A stretch of DNA of 59,495 nucleotides, from positions 1 to 59,495 of the forward strand of contig JAJDUA010000015.1 in assembly GCA_022826905.1 (NCBI GenBank). Direction: 5' to 3'. Under the pieces are notes generated by a model. The model saw nothing but the letters and a program-made list of their open reading frames with translations, was not told the DNA's origin and ran no database searches. The stretch's first letter is position 1. Each line of letters starts with the position of its first letter. This document shows, piece by piece, positions 17,128-24,859 of this stretch. Source of the stretch: Candidatus Dadabacteria bacterium. GTDB taxonomy: Bacteria; Desulfobacterota_D; UBA1144; Nemesobacterales; Nemesobacteraceae. The translations under genes and the position numbers were made by a program.

Positions 17128-17466
17128 ATGGCAATTTACATATTACTCAGCAGGCTTACTCCCGAGGGCAGAAAAACCGTGAAAGAACGGCCCGGGAGAA
17201 TAAAGGAAGTCGACGAGGAGCTTGAGGATATAGGCGTCAGGGTTATCGAGCAGTATGCGACTCTGGGCAGATACGATTTTGTAAACATAGTGGAGGCGCC
17301 CGATAACGAAACCATAGGGAAGGTCTCGGTTGACCTTTGCTCAAGGGGGACGGTCGAACTGGTAACTCTTCCGGCGGTCTCAGTCGAGTCTCTGGTTGAA
17401 TCGCTTAACAGGGCGAGAGCGGAGAAAACGCCCCCAACGCCATCCGGGGAAGACGAGGATGTTTAA
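17128..17466 (+). CDS. GYD-domain protein
   Basis: A 112-aa protein of the GYD family, related to dimeric alpha-beta barrels: IYILLSRLTPEGRKTVKERPGRIKEVDEELEDIGVRVIEQYATLGRYDFVNIVEAPDNETI. The GRYD turn that names the family is present. Function of the family is not established. The last codon overlaps the ATG of the next small membrane protein gene, so the two are translationally coupled. Confidence 0.85.
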   Translation: MAIYILLSRLTPEGRKTVKERPGRIKEVDEELEDIGVRVIEQYATLGRYDFVNIVEAPDNETIGKVSVDLCSRGTVELVTLPAVSVESLVESLNRARAEKTPPTPSGEDEDV

Positions 17467-17617
17467 AAAATATTTCGGCGTAGTGGAAGAACAGTCGCGG
17501 GACGTTTTCGGGACACACCCGAAGAAAACCCTCTCGGCTTTTTCCTTTTTCTCGGTCGCCGCGGTCATCTTACCTCTGATCATACTCATCCTGTTCATTC
17601 TACTTAAGCTTTTCTAA
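17459..17617 (+). CDS. 52-aa single-span membrane protein
   Basis: The ATG at 17459 overlaps the end of the GYD gene (last residues of one, first of the other). The protein starts MFKKYFGVVEEQSRDVFGTHPK and ends with one strongly hydrophobic span (AAVILPLIILILFILLKLF). mutL starts 8 bases later. I do not recognise a family. Its tight packing between two real genes and the reading-frame-conserved span suggest it is expressed. It may anchor or sense something at the membrane with its GYD partner; that is speculative. Confidence 0.6.
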   Translation: MFKKYFGVVEEQSRDVFGTHPKKTLSAFSFFSVAAVILPLIILILFILLKLF

Positions 17618-17624
17618 AGCATTA

Positions 17625-19427
17625 ATGGCCAAAATCAGAACACTTCCGGATGTACTTGTCTCTAAGATAGCTGCCGGAGAAATAGTCGAGAGACCCGCCT
17701 CCGTAGTAAAAGAACTTCTTGAAAACTCAATTGACGCCGGCGCGACCAGAATATCCATACACCTTGAAGCTGGAGGCAAGCGTCTTGTAAGGGTGGTTGA
17801 TAACGGCCACGGAATGTCCCGTGACGACGCTCTTATGAGCATTGAACGTCATGCCACGAGCAAGATAAGGGACATTGAGGATCTTTTCTCGATAGAGACT
17901 CTCGGTTTTCGCGGCGAGGCGCTTCCGAGCATAGCCAGCGTTTCAAGGTTCAGAATGATAACCGCCGCCGAGGGTTTGAAATCCGGTACCGAAATCTACA
18001 TTGAAGGCGGAGTCGTAAGAAAGATAAAGGAGACGGCATCTCCCGCGGGTTCATCAGTTGAGGTTAAGAACCTGTTTTTTAACACCCCGCCGCGGCTTAA
18101 ATTTCTGAAAAGGCCGGAGACCGAGCTTGGCAGGGTTCTTGAGGTTATACAGCGCGAGGCCCTCTCACGACCCGGGGTGTCTTTTGAAGTTTTCTCAGAT
18201 GGAAGAACCATCCATCGCTATGGTGCAAGCGAGTCGCTTGCGCAACGCGTAACGCAGATAATTCCCGGCACGTCGCTTTACCCTGTAAACTTTGAAGATG
18301 AGACGCTTGTGCTGCACGGCTTCCTAGGAAGCCCCTTGGACCCACGCTCCTCGATGCGCAGGCTCTTTACCTACGTAAATTCCAGACCCGTAAGAGACCG
18401 TTTCATAAACAGGATTATAATGGAGTGCTATGGAAGAATGGTTGAAAAGGGAAGATATCCCCAAGGGGCGGTTTTTATTGACAGGGATCCCGCCTTGGTG
18501 GACGTGAACGTGCATCCGACCAAAAGCGAGGTCATGTTCGAGAGCCAGTACGAAGTCGGTCAGAGCATTCGCCGCGCGATAGGAGGCATGCTTGCAGATG
18601 CCCCTTGGATGAAGGGCTCCAGGGGAAGAACCCAGAAGGCCCTCGAAGATTTCTACGAAAGGCAAAAAGATCCCGGACTTTCCGAGAACAGGGATTACTC
18701 CGCCACAGCGCCTTCGGCAAAAGCAGTTTCCACTCGAACCACTCACGAGCCTGAGCCGGGGTCTCCGCATCCCCACAAGGGTGGTTCTTCTGTATTTGAG
18801 AAATCTCTGGAGGCGGGAGGAGAGGACATGTTCTCCGGTGGCTTTTATTCAAGCCTCAAGTTTCTCGGACAGGTCGGAAAGCTTTATCTCGTATGCGAGG
18901 ACCCAGACGGCATCATTCTTATTGACCAGCATGCGGCCCATGAACGGGTTAACTTCGAGAGAATAAGAAAATCTTACCTCGAAGAAGCTTTTTCCTGCTC
19001 CCAGAAACTTCTCATCCCCGAAGTCGTTGAACTTACGGTCCGGGAAATCAATACGGCACTGCAATTCTCAGATGAAATGGAGAAGCTCGGCTTTGATTTT
19101 GAAGTTTTCGGGGAAAATGCGGTGAGAGTGAAATCCGTCCCGGGGTTTTTAAGGGACTCCGATTACGCCCGGGTTTTTGGCGACCTGTTTGATGAGCTTG
19201 ATGGTCTGGGCGATCCCAAAAGCTTGGAGGAGCGTCTTGATGGTGTGTGTGCGACCATGGCATGCCACAGTTCAATAACCGCAAACCGAAAGCTCTCGGA
19301 GCGGGAAGCCCGGACTCTTTTTGCGGATATGGATGCTTCTGAAAATCCGCATGCCTGCCCTCATGGTCGGCCGGTCGCAACCCGGATATCGTACAATATG
19401 CTTGAAAAGATGTTTAAGAGAACCTGA
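17625..19427 (+). CDS. mutL: DNA mismatch repair protein MutL
   Basis: A 600-aa protein. The N-terminal GHKL ATPase shows KIAAGEIVERPASVVKELLENSIDAG (Mg-binding Asn), VVDNGHGM and FRGEALPSIASV. The C-terminal domain carries the endonuclease metal site DQHAAHERVNFE (from residue 434), plus ACHSSI and CPHGRPV, so this is a nicking-type MutL rather than the E. coli type that relies on MutH. It couples MutS mismatch recognition to strand incision. mutS is not in this window. Confidence 0.97.
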   Translation: MAKIRTLPDVLVSKIAAGEIVERPASVVKELLENSIDAGATRISIHLEAGGKRLVRVVDNGHGMSRDDALMSIERHATSKIRDIEDLFSIETLGFRGEALPSIASVSRFRMITAAEGLKSGTEIYIEGGVVRKIKETASPAGSSVEVKNLFFNTPPRLKFLKRPETELGRVLEVIQREALSRPGVSFEVFSDGRTIHRYGASESLAQRVTQIIPGTSLYPVNFEDETLVLHGFLGSPLDPRSSMRRLFTYVNSRPVRDRFINRIIMECYGRMVEKGRYPQGAVFIDRDPALVDVNVHPTKSEVMFESQYEVGQSIRRAIGGMLADAPWMKGSRGRTQKALEDFYERQKDPGLSENRDYSATAPSAKAVSTRTTHEPEPGSPHPHKGGSSVFEKSLEAGGEDMFSGGFYSSLKFLGQVGKLYLVCEDPDGIILIDQHAAHERVNFERIRKSYLEEAFSCSQKLLIPEVVELTVREINTALQFSDEMEKLGFDFEVFGENAVRVKSVPGFLRDSDYARVFGDLFDELDGLGDPKSLEERLDGVCATMACHSSITANRKLSEREARTLFADMDASENPHACPHGRPVATRISYNMLEKMFKRT

Positions 19428-19515
19428 TTCTTAAGGTTGATACATGGTGATGGCAAGCGAGAATTTCCGAGAAAAATTACTTTTTTCAAATTCATGAAGG
19501 AGGACCGAATCCGAA

Positions 19516-20085
19516 ATGGCTGTTGTTGACACGAGTGGTTTTCACAAGGGCATGAAGATTGAGACCGAAGGGGCGATCTGGGAGATAGTCGAGTACAAGC
19601 ATTCAAAGATGGCGCAGAGAAGCCCGATAGTTACGGCGAGGCTTAAGAATATCGCCACGGGAGCCGTGCGGGAAATGAAATTCCGTGCGGGAGACACATT
19701 TAACGTTCCCGATATCCAGAGAAGAACCATGCAGTATCTCTACAGGGACGATGATATGTTTTACTTCATGGATTCCGAAACTTTCGATCAGTTTCCTTTC
19801 AGGGCGGATGCAATAGGGGATACGGTGAAATTTCTTAAGGAACAGCAGGAGATCACGGTGCAGATGCATGAAGGAGAACTCATAGGAGTGGAACTTCCCA
19901 CAGCCGTTGTCTTTGAGGTTACCCACACGGAACCCGGAGTGAAGGGAGATACGGTTTCAAGCACCACGAAACCGGCGACCATAGAAACCGGAGCGGTGGT
20001 GGCTGTCCCTCTTTTTATCAATATCGGGGACATGATAAAAGTTGATACCAGAAACGGAAACTATCTAGAAAGAGCGAAATCCTGA
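19516..20085 (+). CDS. efp: Elongation factor P, with Gln at the tip position usually modified
   Basis: A 189-aa protein, standard length, with GAAGGAGGACC as ribosome binding site. Domain I KOW-like, then two OB domains ending in GDMIKVDTRNGNYLERA. EF-P relieves ribosome stalling at polyproline. The N-terminal 45 residues align without gaps to E. coli EF-P, and the tip loop reads HSKMAQRSP where typical proteins read HVKPGKGGA: residue 34 is Gln instead of the lysine that is beta-lysylated, and position 32 is Met, not the rhamnosylated Arg. So neither classic modification can occur. mutL lies 88 bases upstream. Confidence 0.96.
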   Translation: MAVVDTSGFHKGMKIETEGAIWEIVEYKHSKMAQRSPIVTARLKNIATGAVREMKFRAGDTFNVPDIQRRTMQYLYRDDDMFYFMDSETFDQFPFRADAIGDTVKFLKEQQEITVQMHEGELIGVELPTAVVFEVTHTEPGVKGDTVSSTTKPATIETGAVVAVPLFINIGDMIKVDTRNGNYLERAKS

Positions 20086-20114
20086 GAGAAGACCGATTAT
20101 TAGTTAATTGTGAC

Positions 20115-21416
20115 CTATTTTCCGAAAGGGTCCTCAATTTCCGGATGCCAGAGCTTGAAATGTTCTTTGTGCAGATCGTGGTATGAATCTTTCTCGAAAT
20201 ACTTGTCGTAGAAATCAAGATCAAGGTGGTGGGCCTGAAATACCAGCCGAACAAACATCGGGTCCAGGAAAGCCGGGAATCTTCCGTAGTTCTCATACAC
20301 GTAAGTGCAGAAATCCTTTACTATCTGTATCCTGATCTCGGAGGGATGGTATTCGTCACGCAGGATCGATGCGGGATCTCTGTAGGGAAACGGATTATCC
20401 TCATTCCAGAACTGACCTCTTACCTCTAGAAACCTGTCGACAGCTTCGTTCATGTCCGCTACGTAGGGAGGACAGAGGGATTCAAAAACTCCGTCCCTTC
20501 CGACGGGATAAGGTGGGTTTGTGCTCCTCAGGCTTTCCTCCGGTTGGACGAACCGGAATCCGAGCCCTTTGTGAGAAGGGTCGACCCCGAGTGCGTAATG
20601 GGGAAGCAGTCCGGTGAAAGTCCAGCCTCCGAGACCCAAGGCCTGCAGCGCGAGATTCATGTTCTGGCTTATAAAGGCCTGCTCCACATTGAGCGTGGTC
20701 AGCACCCTTAATTCCAGATCGAACAGAGAAAGCCTGACGTCGTTTCTTATGTAGCCTTTCTCTATCCACTTATCAAGACCGCACGATCTTCCCCCGTTGA
20801 GTTCGTCAATAATGTTAAATCCGTACTTTGCTCCGAAGTATATGAACAGAAGCACCATATACTCGACTGTGGTGTTGGTTACCGGGATAAAGAAAGTCGT
20901 CCCCGGCTTGTTTGTATTCCATGCGTTAAAGTCGAAAAGGCCGGGTTCTCCCTTCGGGAGATCGGCTCTTTGGTTCTCAAGGGTAATTTTGCTTGCCCTG
21001 AAGAGTTCGACTATCTTTTCAAGTTGCTTTTCCCTGTCAAGCGACATGAAGATCGAGGTGTCGGGAGGTATGAGGTCAAAAAGCCGCACCATGTAAACGC
21101 CTTGGTCGTTTGTGTAGAAAAGTTCGGTCGAATGGGAATTGCAGGAGCATGGCCAGCTTCTGCCGGTCCACTGAAAAAGCCATGATATGCCGGTTCTCGG
21201 AAGGTCTCCCAGGGAAAGACCTGTGGTTCCCGTGCCTGCCCAGATCAAAAAAGCCTCTTCAAGTTCGGAGAGAGGGATCGGGTCGTGAGCGGAACTGTGC
21301 GCCAGGTTTCCCTCGGGAATCTCCATCCCGAGGCCAAAACGGCGCGATCTTCTTGAGAATATGGAATCGAGAAGACTGAAGTTTATGGCTCGTTCAAAGC
21401 CCTGCGGGATTTTCAT
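20115..21416 (-). CDS. Nitroreductase-like protein, unassigned subgroup
   Basis: A 433-aa protein. The N-terminal part (FSLLDSIFSRRSRRFGLGMEIP ... IPLSELEEAFLIWAGTGTTGLS) and the segment VEQAFISQNMNLALQALGLGGW resemble the FMN-binding layout of nitroreductase/SagB-type oxidoreductases, in which a Ser/Arg-rich N-terminal strand and a late helix (QN-x-x-LALQALGLG) hold the flavin. The insert WSCSCNSHSTELFYTNDQGVYMVRL and the C-terminal ~130 residues rich in aromatic and acidic residues are not familiar. Function cannot be assigned; an oxidoreductase is the best guess. It converges on efp and sits upstream of nothing in its operon. Confidence 0.5.
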   Translation of the reverse strand: MKIPQGFERAINFSLLDSIFSRRSRRFGLGMEIPEGNLAHSSAHDPIPLSELEEAFLIWAGTGTTGLSLGDLPRTGISWLFQWTGRSWPCSCNSHSTELFYTNDQGVYMVRLFDLIPPDTSIFMSLDREKQLEKIVELFRASKITLENQRADLPKGEPGLFDFNAWNTNKPGTTFFIPVTNTTVEYMVLLFIYFGAKYGFNIIDELNGGRSCGLDKWIEKGYIRNDVRLSLFDLELRVLTTLNVEQAFISQNMNLALQALGLGGWTFTGLLPHYALGVDPSHKGLGFRFVQPEESLRSTNPPYPVGRDGVFESLCPPYVADMNEAVDRFLEVRGQFWNEDNPFPYRDPASILRDEYHPSEIRIQIVKDFCTYVYENYGRFPAFLDPMFVRLVFQAHHLDLDFYDKYFEKDSYHDLHKEHFKLWHPEIEDPFGK

Positions 21417-21462
21417 TTTTCCGCTCTTTTAGATGGCCTTGCGAGAAGCGGCCCGTTCCTGG

Positions 21463-21912
21463 TCAGTTGTTAAGGGCCTTGCATTCCTCGCAGATTCCGC
21501 TGAAAAGTACCGAGTATCCAAGAATTTTGTAATTGTCTATTTGCGGGTCAAGTTCCGAGTAGGCTATGGAATCGTCGTAGATATCTTCTATCTTTTTGCA
21601 TTCTACGCATACGACGTGGTGGTGAGGTTCCATGTTGGCGTCGTATCTTGCGGCGTGATAGAGGGTATTTATCACGGATATCAGTCCCATTTTCTCGAAC
21701 GTCTCAAGGGTTCTGTACACGGTGGTAAGGGATATGTTCGGGTAGTAGTCCTTTATGTTCTTGTAGATCATCTCGGTGCTCGGGTGCTGGCGGCTTCCCG
21801 CAAGCTCCCTGTATATCGCTATTCTCTGGGGTGTCACCTTGAGCCCCAGCTCTTTGCTTCTTTGTATGAATTGAGATATCTTGCTTTCGGTTCTGAGTTC
21901 CGGGTTTTTCAT
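21463..21912 (-). CDS. Fur-family transcriptional regulator (PerR-like)
   Basis: A 149-aa protein. The N-terminal winged helix is visible (GLKVTPQRIAIYRELAGS ... LTTVYRTLETFEKMGLI), then the dimerisation domain with the metal-binding HHHVVCVECKKIEDI and C-terminal CEECKALNN. The two CxxC-type pairs form the structural zinc site, and the His/Asp cluster the regulatory one. Such regulators respond to iron, zinc or peroxide; the sequence does not settle which. It may control its neighbours, since its start lies in the intergenic region facing eda. Confidence 0.9.
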   Translation of the reverse strand: MKNPELRTESKISQFIQRSKELGLKVTPQRIAIYRELAGSRQHPSTEMIYKNIKDYYPNISLTTVYRTLETFEKMGLISVINTLYHAARYDANMEPHHHVVCVECKKIEDIYDDSIAYSELDPQIDNYKILGYSVLFSGICEECKALNN

Positions 21913-21990
21913 AATCTGCCCCTCAGAGGGGATTAAAACAGACCAGTTCCAGTATACCTTTAAATTGCCTGATTCTCAAAACCGTGCGCC

Positions 21991-22602
21991 ATGGCAGAGA
22001 CTGCGATTGAATTTATGAAGAGAAACAGGGTCGTGGCCGTTATAAGGTCCGCCAGTTACGAAAAATCCCTTGAATTCGCAAGGGGATGCGTTGACGGCGG
22101 GATAAAAATCATAGAGATCATATCAATCTCCGCGGGTTCACAGAGACTTGTTCGGGAACTTGCTCCCGAGGATGGGATATGCGTAGGCGCGGGCACGGTT
22201 CTTGACCGCGATTCCGCCGAGCGGATGTCTAATTGCGGGGCCCGTTTCATAGTCTCTCCGCACACAGATCCCGGCATAATCGAGTACTGCGGGGGAAACG
22301 GCATCACGGTGATCTCAGGCGCCTTTACATCTTCTGAGATGGTTAACGCCCGCGCCATGGGAGCGGACTTCGTGAAGGTATTTCCCGCTTCAAGCTTCGG
22401 CCCGGGTTACGTGAAGGCTATAAAGGAGCCACTCGGATTCATGGATATCATGGTTACAGGAGGCATAACGGCGGAGAACATCGGAGATTACTTCTCTGCG
22501 GGGGCGGCGCTTGCCGGAGTGTCTACCACGCTTCTGGGAGGCGGAGACGACTACGAGTCCATAAAGCGGAGAGCGGAGGAGTTCTCCCGGTTCTGCAAGT
22601 GA
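21991..22602 (+). CDS. eda: KDPG/KHG aldolase
   Basis: A 203-aa class I aldolase of the Entner-Doudoroff family. The pattern RVVAVIRSASYEKSLEFARGCVDGGIKIIEI, the GAGTVLD turn, the Schiff-base Lys in ADFVKVFPAS and the phosphate-binding GGITAENIGDYFSAGA are all there. It cleaves 2-keto-3-deoxy-6-phosphogluconate to pyruvate and glyceraldehyde phosphate, or acts on a related keto-hydroxyglutarate. No edd or sugar-acid genes are adjacent, so its pathway is uncertain. The stop overlaps the start of the next small gene. Confidence 0.9.
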   Translation: MAETAIEFMKRNRVVAVIRSASYEKSLEFARGCVDGGIKIIEIISISAGSQRLVRELAPEDGICVGAGTVLDRDSAERMSNCGARFIVSPHTDPGIIEYCGGNGITVISGAFTSSEMVNARAMGADFVKVFPASSFGPGYVKAIKEPLGFMDIMVTGGITAENIGDYFSAGAALAGVSTTLLGGGDDYESIKRRAEEFSRFCK

Positions 22603-22970
22603 AAATGGATACGAAGCCTGTTGCGAGGGAGTTTTATCTTGATTCAATTGACGAAGTCTTCGCCGAGATATTTTTTCTTTTCGGCGGCTGCTTTCGTGTA
22701 CGGATGCAGATCGCTTCTCGAACCTCGCTTGTAAGCGCTTCTTTTTCTCGAGGTGATTTTACAGTTGACCTGAAGGTGGCGGGTGACTTTGAGCTTTGTG
22801 CCTTTGAGTGTTCAGGGGTTTCTGCTGAAAATCTTGAAGAGTATTGCGGAGCGCCTGTGCTTACGAGCAGCGCAGTTGAATTTTTCGACTATGTTTTTTC
22901 CCAGAAACCGGAAATTGACTGCGGTGTGAATTTTTCGGGAAACAGCTGGGTTATAGTCCTTGACTCTTAA
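22599..22970 (+). CDS. Hypothetical protein coupled to eda
   Basis: A 123-aa protein starting at a GTG that overlaps the eda stop (GTGA); an ATG at 22605 is equally possible. No family is recognised. It has no signal peptide or membrane span, is mildly acidic and hydrophobic (FAEIFFLFGGCFRVRMQIASR ... FELCAFECSGVSAENLEEYCG). Its direct overlap with eda and composition like the neighbours argue that it is real. Function unknown. Confidence 0.5.
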   Translation: MKMDTKPVAREFYLDSIDEVFAEIFFLFGGCFRVRMQIASRTSLVSASFSRGDFTVDLKVAGDFELCAFECSGVSAENLEEYCGAPVLTSSAVEFFDYVFSQKPEIDCGVNFSGNSWVIVLDS

Positions 22971-23026
22971 ACTGTTGAAAATCCTTACGGGTATGTTTTT
23001 CAGGTCTGCGTTCCGGAGAGTTCTGT

Positions 23027-23500
23027 TCACCGCCATCCTGCGCGAAGCTGACTGACATAGGAGTCTGCGTCTTCCGGATTCCATATCTCTTTGCCCAGGC
23101 CACGTAGTGAAAGTATCGGGTCAATCTTCTCGGTATTATCCCCTCCTGTGTAATCATGATGATACCAGTCGAGCAGTTCACGATACTTCCTTGGAATGTC
23201 TTTTTCGTTCGGGGTGTTTTTTCCGGTACGAAGATAGTGGTACGGATCTCCCGGCTTAAACAGGCGTCGGCGCCCTTTAGATGTCTCAAACAGCATTCTG
23301 TATCTTCCTGGGTTGGGAGGTCTGTTGGCTACGCAGTGAAGGTAAGCGTGAATTCTCACTCCCGGTCTCAGGGGCCCCGTCCCGGCTATCTTCTCAATCT
23401 CCGCTTGGCGGACTATTTCTCTTACAGCAAAGTCCCTCTGGTTAGGATTTCTTTTATGAAGTAGTGCCGTCGCTATCCAAACTTCATCTGCGACAAGAAT
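23027..23500 (-). CDS. Small conserved-looking protein with no standard start codon
   Basis: The frame is open from the end of mqnC to the TGA at 23027. It reads ILVADEVWIATALLHKRNPN then QRDFAVREIVRQAEIEKIAG, GVRIHAYLHCVANRPPNPGRYRM, RLFKPGDPYHYLRTGKNTP, and ends ILSLRGLGKEIWNPEDADSYVSQLRAGW. From memory this resembles a family of small proteins that begins PDEIWLATALLHREHP, so the N-terminal part should be translated. Yet between the mqnC stop (23508) and the GTG at 23359 there is no ATG, GTG or TTG in frame; an ATT lies at 23500 and an ATA at 23506. Either a rare start is used or the start has been lost. Function unknown. Confidence 0.55.
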   Translation of the reverse strand: MLVADEVWIATALLHKRNPNQRDFAVREIVRQAEIEKIAGTGPLRPGVRIHAYLHCVANRPPNPGRYRMLFETSKGRRRLFKPGDPYHYLRTGKNTPNEKDIPRKYRELLDWYHHDYTGGDNTEKIDPILSLRGLGKEIWNPEDADSYVSQLRAGWR

Positions 23501-23507
23501 TCTTATT

Positions 23508-24587
23508 CTAGAATTTCTCCAGAATTTCGTAATAGGTATTCCTCTGCGCGGGGTTAAACCCGGCGCTTTTTATCATGTGAACGAGTTCGTCCACAGTCGA
23601 GCGGATCTTGTTCTCAGCGCATCCCAAGACATTTTCATCGTAAAGGGTTCCGCCGAGGTCGCTCGCGCCGTAGTGCAGGGACATTGAACCCATTTTCTTT
23701 CCTTGGGTAAACCAAGAGCCCTGTACATGCTTGAAGTTATCAAGGAATATTCTGCATACCGAGAGAACCCTAAGGTATCTTTCTCCGCCGACTTCGTCCT
23801 TTATTCTTTTCTCAAGCAGGGTGTTCTTGGGCTTAAACGTCCAGGGGATAAACGCCAGGAAATTCCCCGTTTCATCCTGAAGCTCTCTTATCCTGAAGAG
23901 GTGCTCGATTATGTCCTCGTCATCCTCAAGGTGACCGAACATCATGGTTGCGGTTGTCTTAAAGCCCACAAGGTGAGCTTCCCTGGTGATTCTCATCCAG
24001 GTGTCGGCATCTATCTTAAGAGGGCTTATAGCTCTTCTCGCTCTGTTGGACAGCACCTCGGCTCCTCCTCCCGGTATTGTTCTTAGCCCCGCATCCCAGA
24101 GGGTTTGCAGCACGTACTTTGTGTCTAGGTTCTCATACTTGGCAATGGCGGCTATCTCCGGGGCTGAGAATGCGTGGAGATGAAGTTCCGGTATTTCCTT
24201 CGTGGTCCTTTCTACTATCTCTATATAGTAATCAAGCTTAAGTTCCGGGTTGTGACCGCCCTGCAGAAGGACCGTCGTGGCGCCGTTATGATAAGAGGTG
24301 CGCATTATCTCAATCACCTTGTCGACGCTTAGCGTGTAGGAGTCGTAGGCGCCCGGAGGTCTCCAGAAGGCGCAGAAAAGACACTCGGTGTCGCAGATGT
24401 TGGTATAGTTGGGGTTTGTGTCCGCTACGAAGGTAACTATGTTCTCTGGATTAAACCTTTTCCTTGCGATATCGGCTAGGGAGCCTAGCTGGAGCAGGTC
24501 AGCTTTGTCTAGAAGCAGTGCGGCTTCGTCAGTCGATATCCTGCTGCCTTCAAAAACCTTCGCGTAAATGTTTTCAATCTTGCCCAC
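23508..24587 (-). CDS. mqnC: Cyclic dehypoxanthinyl futalosine synthase
   Basis: A radical-SAM enzyme of the futalosine menaquinone pathway, cyclising dehypoxanthine futalosine. The iron-sulfur motif is CDTECLFC, giving C65, C69 and C72 with the start used here, in the context NYTNICDTECLFCAFWRPPG. VLLQGGHNPELKLDYY and GLRTIPGGGAEVLS are MqnC-type rather than MqnE-type. I chose the GTG at 24587 because it gives the usual ~360 residues; the frame stays open to an ATG at 24653. Neither start has a strong ribosome binding site. Other mqn genes are not in this window. It shows that menaquinone is made by the futalosine route. Confidence 0.9.
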   Translation of the reverse strand: MGKIENIYAKVFEGSRISTDEAALLLDKADLLQLGSLADIARKRFNPENIVTFVADTNPNYTNICDTECLFCAFWRPPGAYDSYTLSVDKVIEIMRTSYHNGATTVLLQGGHNPELKLDYYIEIVERTTKEIPELHLHAFSAPEIAAIAKYENLDTKYVLQTLWDAGLRTIPGGGAEVLSNRARRAISPLKIDADTWMRITREAHLVGFKTTATMMFGHLEDDEDIIEHLFRIRELQDETGNFLAFIPWTFKPKNTLLEKRIKDEVGGERYLRVLSVCRIFLDNFKHVQGSWFTQGKKMGSMSLHYGASDLGGTLYDENVLGCAENKIRSTVDELVHMIKSAGFNPAQRNTYYEILEKF

Positions 24588-24859
24588 GGCGAAACTAAAA
24601 TAAATCTTAGTGCACGTAAAGTCAATCTCTCTGCGGGCTGTGCATACCCCCATGTTAAGGGGCAGGTATTTGTGGTCAGAGTCTTCCCCCGGAACAAGTA
24701 TTCATTTTTAACCGTAATATGCGTAGGTATTGTTTTTTCCCCGTTGTATATTTTTATTCGTTTTTGTTATCCTGTTTGAAAAGCTCTTGCCCGGTGTTGC
24801 CTTGGAGGTTTTACTTTCGTGACTGGCAGGCACAGGGTCTTGGTGCCGAAGATTGATAA

